From positions 1 through 45,438 of the forward strand of contig JAUXWB010000023.1 of the NCBI GenBank assembly GCA_030684475.1: DNA of 45,438 nucleotides, written 5' to 3'. Positions 45,255 through 45,438 of this stretch are shown here, one piece after another. Within the stretch, counting starts at the first letter, position 1. Every line of letters begins with the position of its first letter. This DNA comes from Reyranella sp. (GTDB taxonomy: Bacteria; Pseudomonadota; Alphaproteobacteria; Reyranellales; Reyranellaceae). Position numbers and translations under genes: made by a program. The notes beneath the pieces are model-generated. The model was not told the origin of the DNA, did not search any database, and was given only the letters and a program-made list of their open reading frames with translations.

Positions 45255-45438
45255 TCAATTCTTCATCCCCGGCATTTTGACGGCGGAGTTGCGCCGTTCG
45301 GGCATCGGGTCCTCGAACGATCGCGGATAGCGGTGCGGTTGCTTCGAAACCTTGTCCAGCCTGTCGAGCGCGGCCTGCGGCAGCCGCCAGCCGCCGGCGC
45401 CCAGCGTCTCCCGGAGCTGCTCGGCGTTGCGGGCGCCC
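45255..45438 (-). CDS. Aldo/keto reductase, C-terminal end (partial at right edge)
   Basis: About 61 codons are visible before the window ends; the start lies outside. Reading leftwards the translation begins GARNAEQLRETLGAGGWRLP, continues QAALDRLDKVSKQPHRYPRS and ends in NSAVKMPGMKN followed by TGA. The G-A-R-N-A-E-Q-L-R segment is the NADP-binding region near the end of aldo/keto reductases, and the L-D-x-V-S...YP pattern is their usual C-terminus. These enzymes reduce aldehydes or ketones with NADPH; the substrate is unknown. The gene converges on the TauD gene across a 425-bp gap. Confidence 0.8.
   Translation of the reverse strand, partial: GARNAEQLRETLGAGGWRLPQAALDRLDKVSKQPHRYPRSFEDPMPERRNSAVKMPGMKN

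Overview
The window is a GC-rich chromosomal segment from an alphaproteobacterium. The evidence is gene order as well as content: dusB-ntrB-ntrC-ntrY-ntrX beside hfq-hflX, a fused ispDF, a ratA-lipA-lpdA-pdhC-pdhB-pdhA run with a lipoyl domain fused to E1-beta, ftsB near eno, and pyrG-secG-tpiA leading to a PpiD-like foldase and trpE. The overall flavour resembles soil Rhodospirillales/Hyphomicrobiales such as Reyranella-type genomes, but this is an impression and no search was run. I see no tRNA or rRNA gene, CRISPR array, insertion sequence or prophage.

Layout. Positions 1-2167 (+) hold the end of metG, tatD and a metallo-beta-lactamase-fold hydrolase in a tight run. Positions 2168-2962 are an AT-rich pocket with one secreted protein of unknown function and a 16-bp perfect palindrome, followed by mazG. 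Positions 3787-15493 (-) are a long head-to-tail block: dusB, ntrB, ntrC, ntrY, ntrX (nitrogen regulation and redox/envelope signalling), a class IV aminotransferase, a HAD phosphatase, hfq, hflX, an orphan groES and an inositol-monophosphatase-like enzyme, many of them overlapping by 4 nt. ispDF and pncC (+) diverge from dusB. The pyruvate dehydrogenase/lipoate block (17245-23852, -) follows, then ftsB.

Positions 24390-26346 hold an apparently accessory trio (AlaX editing protein, AraC regulator, small monooxygenase-like protein) wedged between ftsB and eno. eno, two secreted proteins of unknown function, pyrG, secG and tpiA are on the minus strand. From 32486 the plus strand carries a PpiD-like chaperone and trpE, then more accessory material: a crotonase/SDR pair (the SDR is BadH-like), a three-gene module resembling E. 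coli yjfL-yjfM-yjfC, a LysR regulator, and a LuxR regulator/alpha-beta hydrolase/MddA-like methyltransferase run followed by a TauD-family dioxygenase. The right edge is the C-terminal end of an aldo/keto reductase on the minus strand, which lacks a start codon in the window.

The most unusual DNA is non-coding. The 130-nt leader of the TauD gene is packed with inverted repeats, two of which compete for the same arm. The 425-bp gap after TauD has a CGTGTCACA repeat array around an intrinsic terminator, followed by four back-to-back palindromes. A 15-bp palindrome sits in the dusB/ispDF promoter region. The most unusual protein is NtrX, whose AAA+ domain lacks the GAFTGA loop and the Walker B aspartate.
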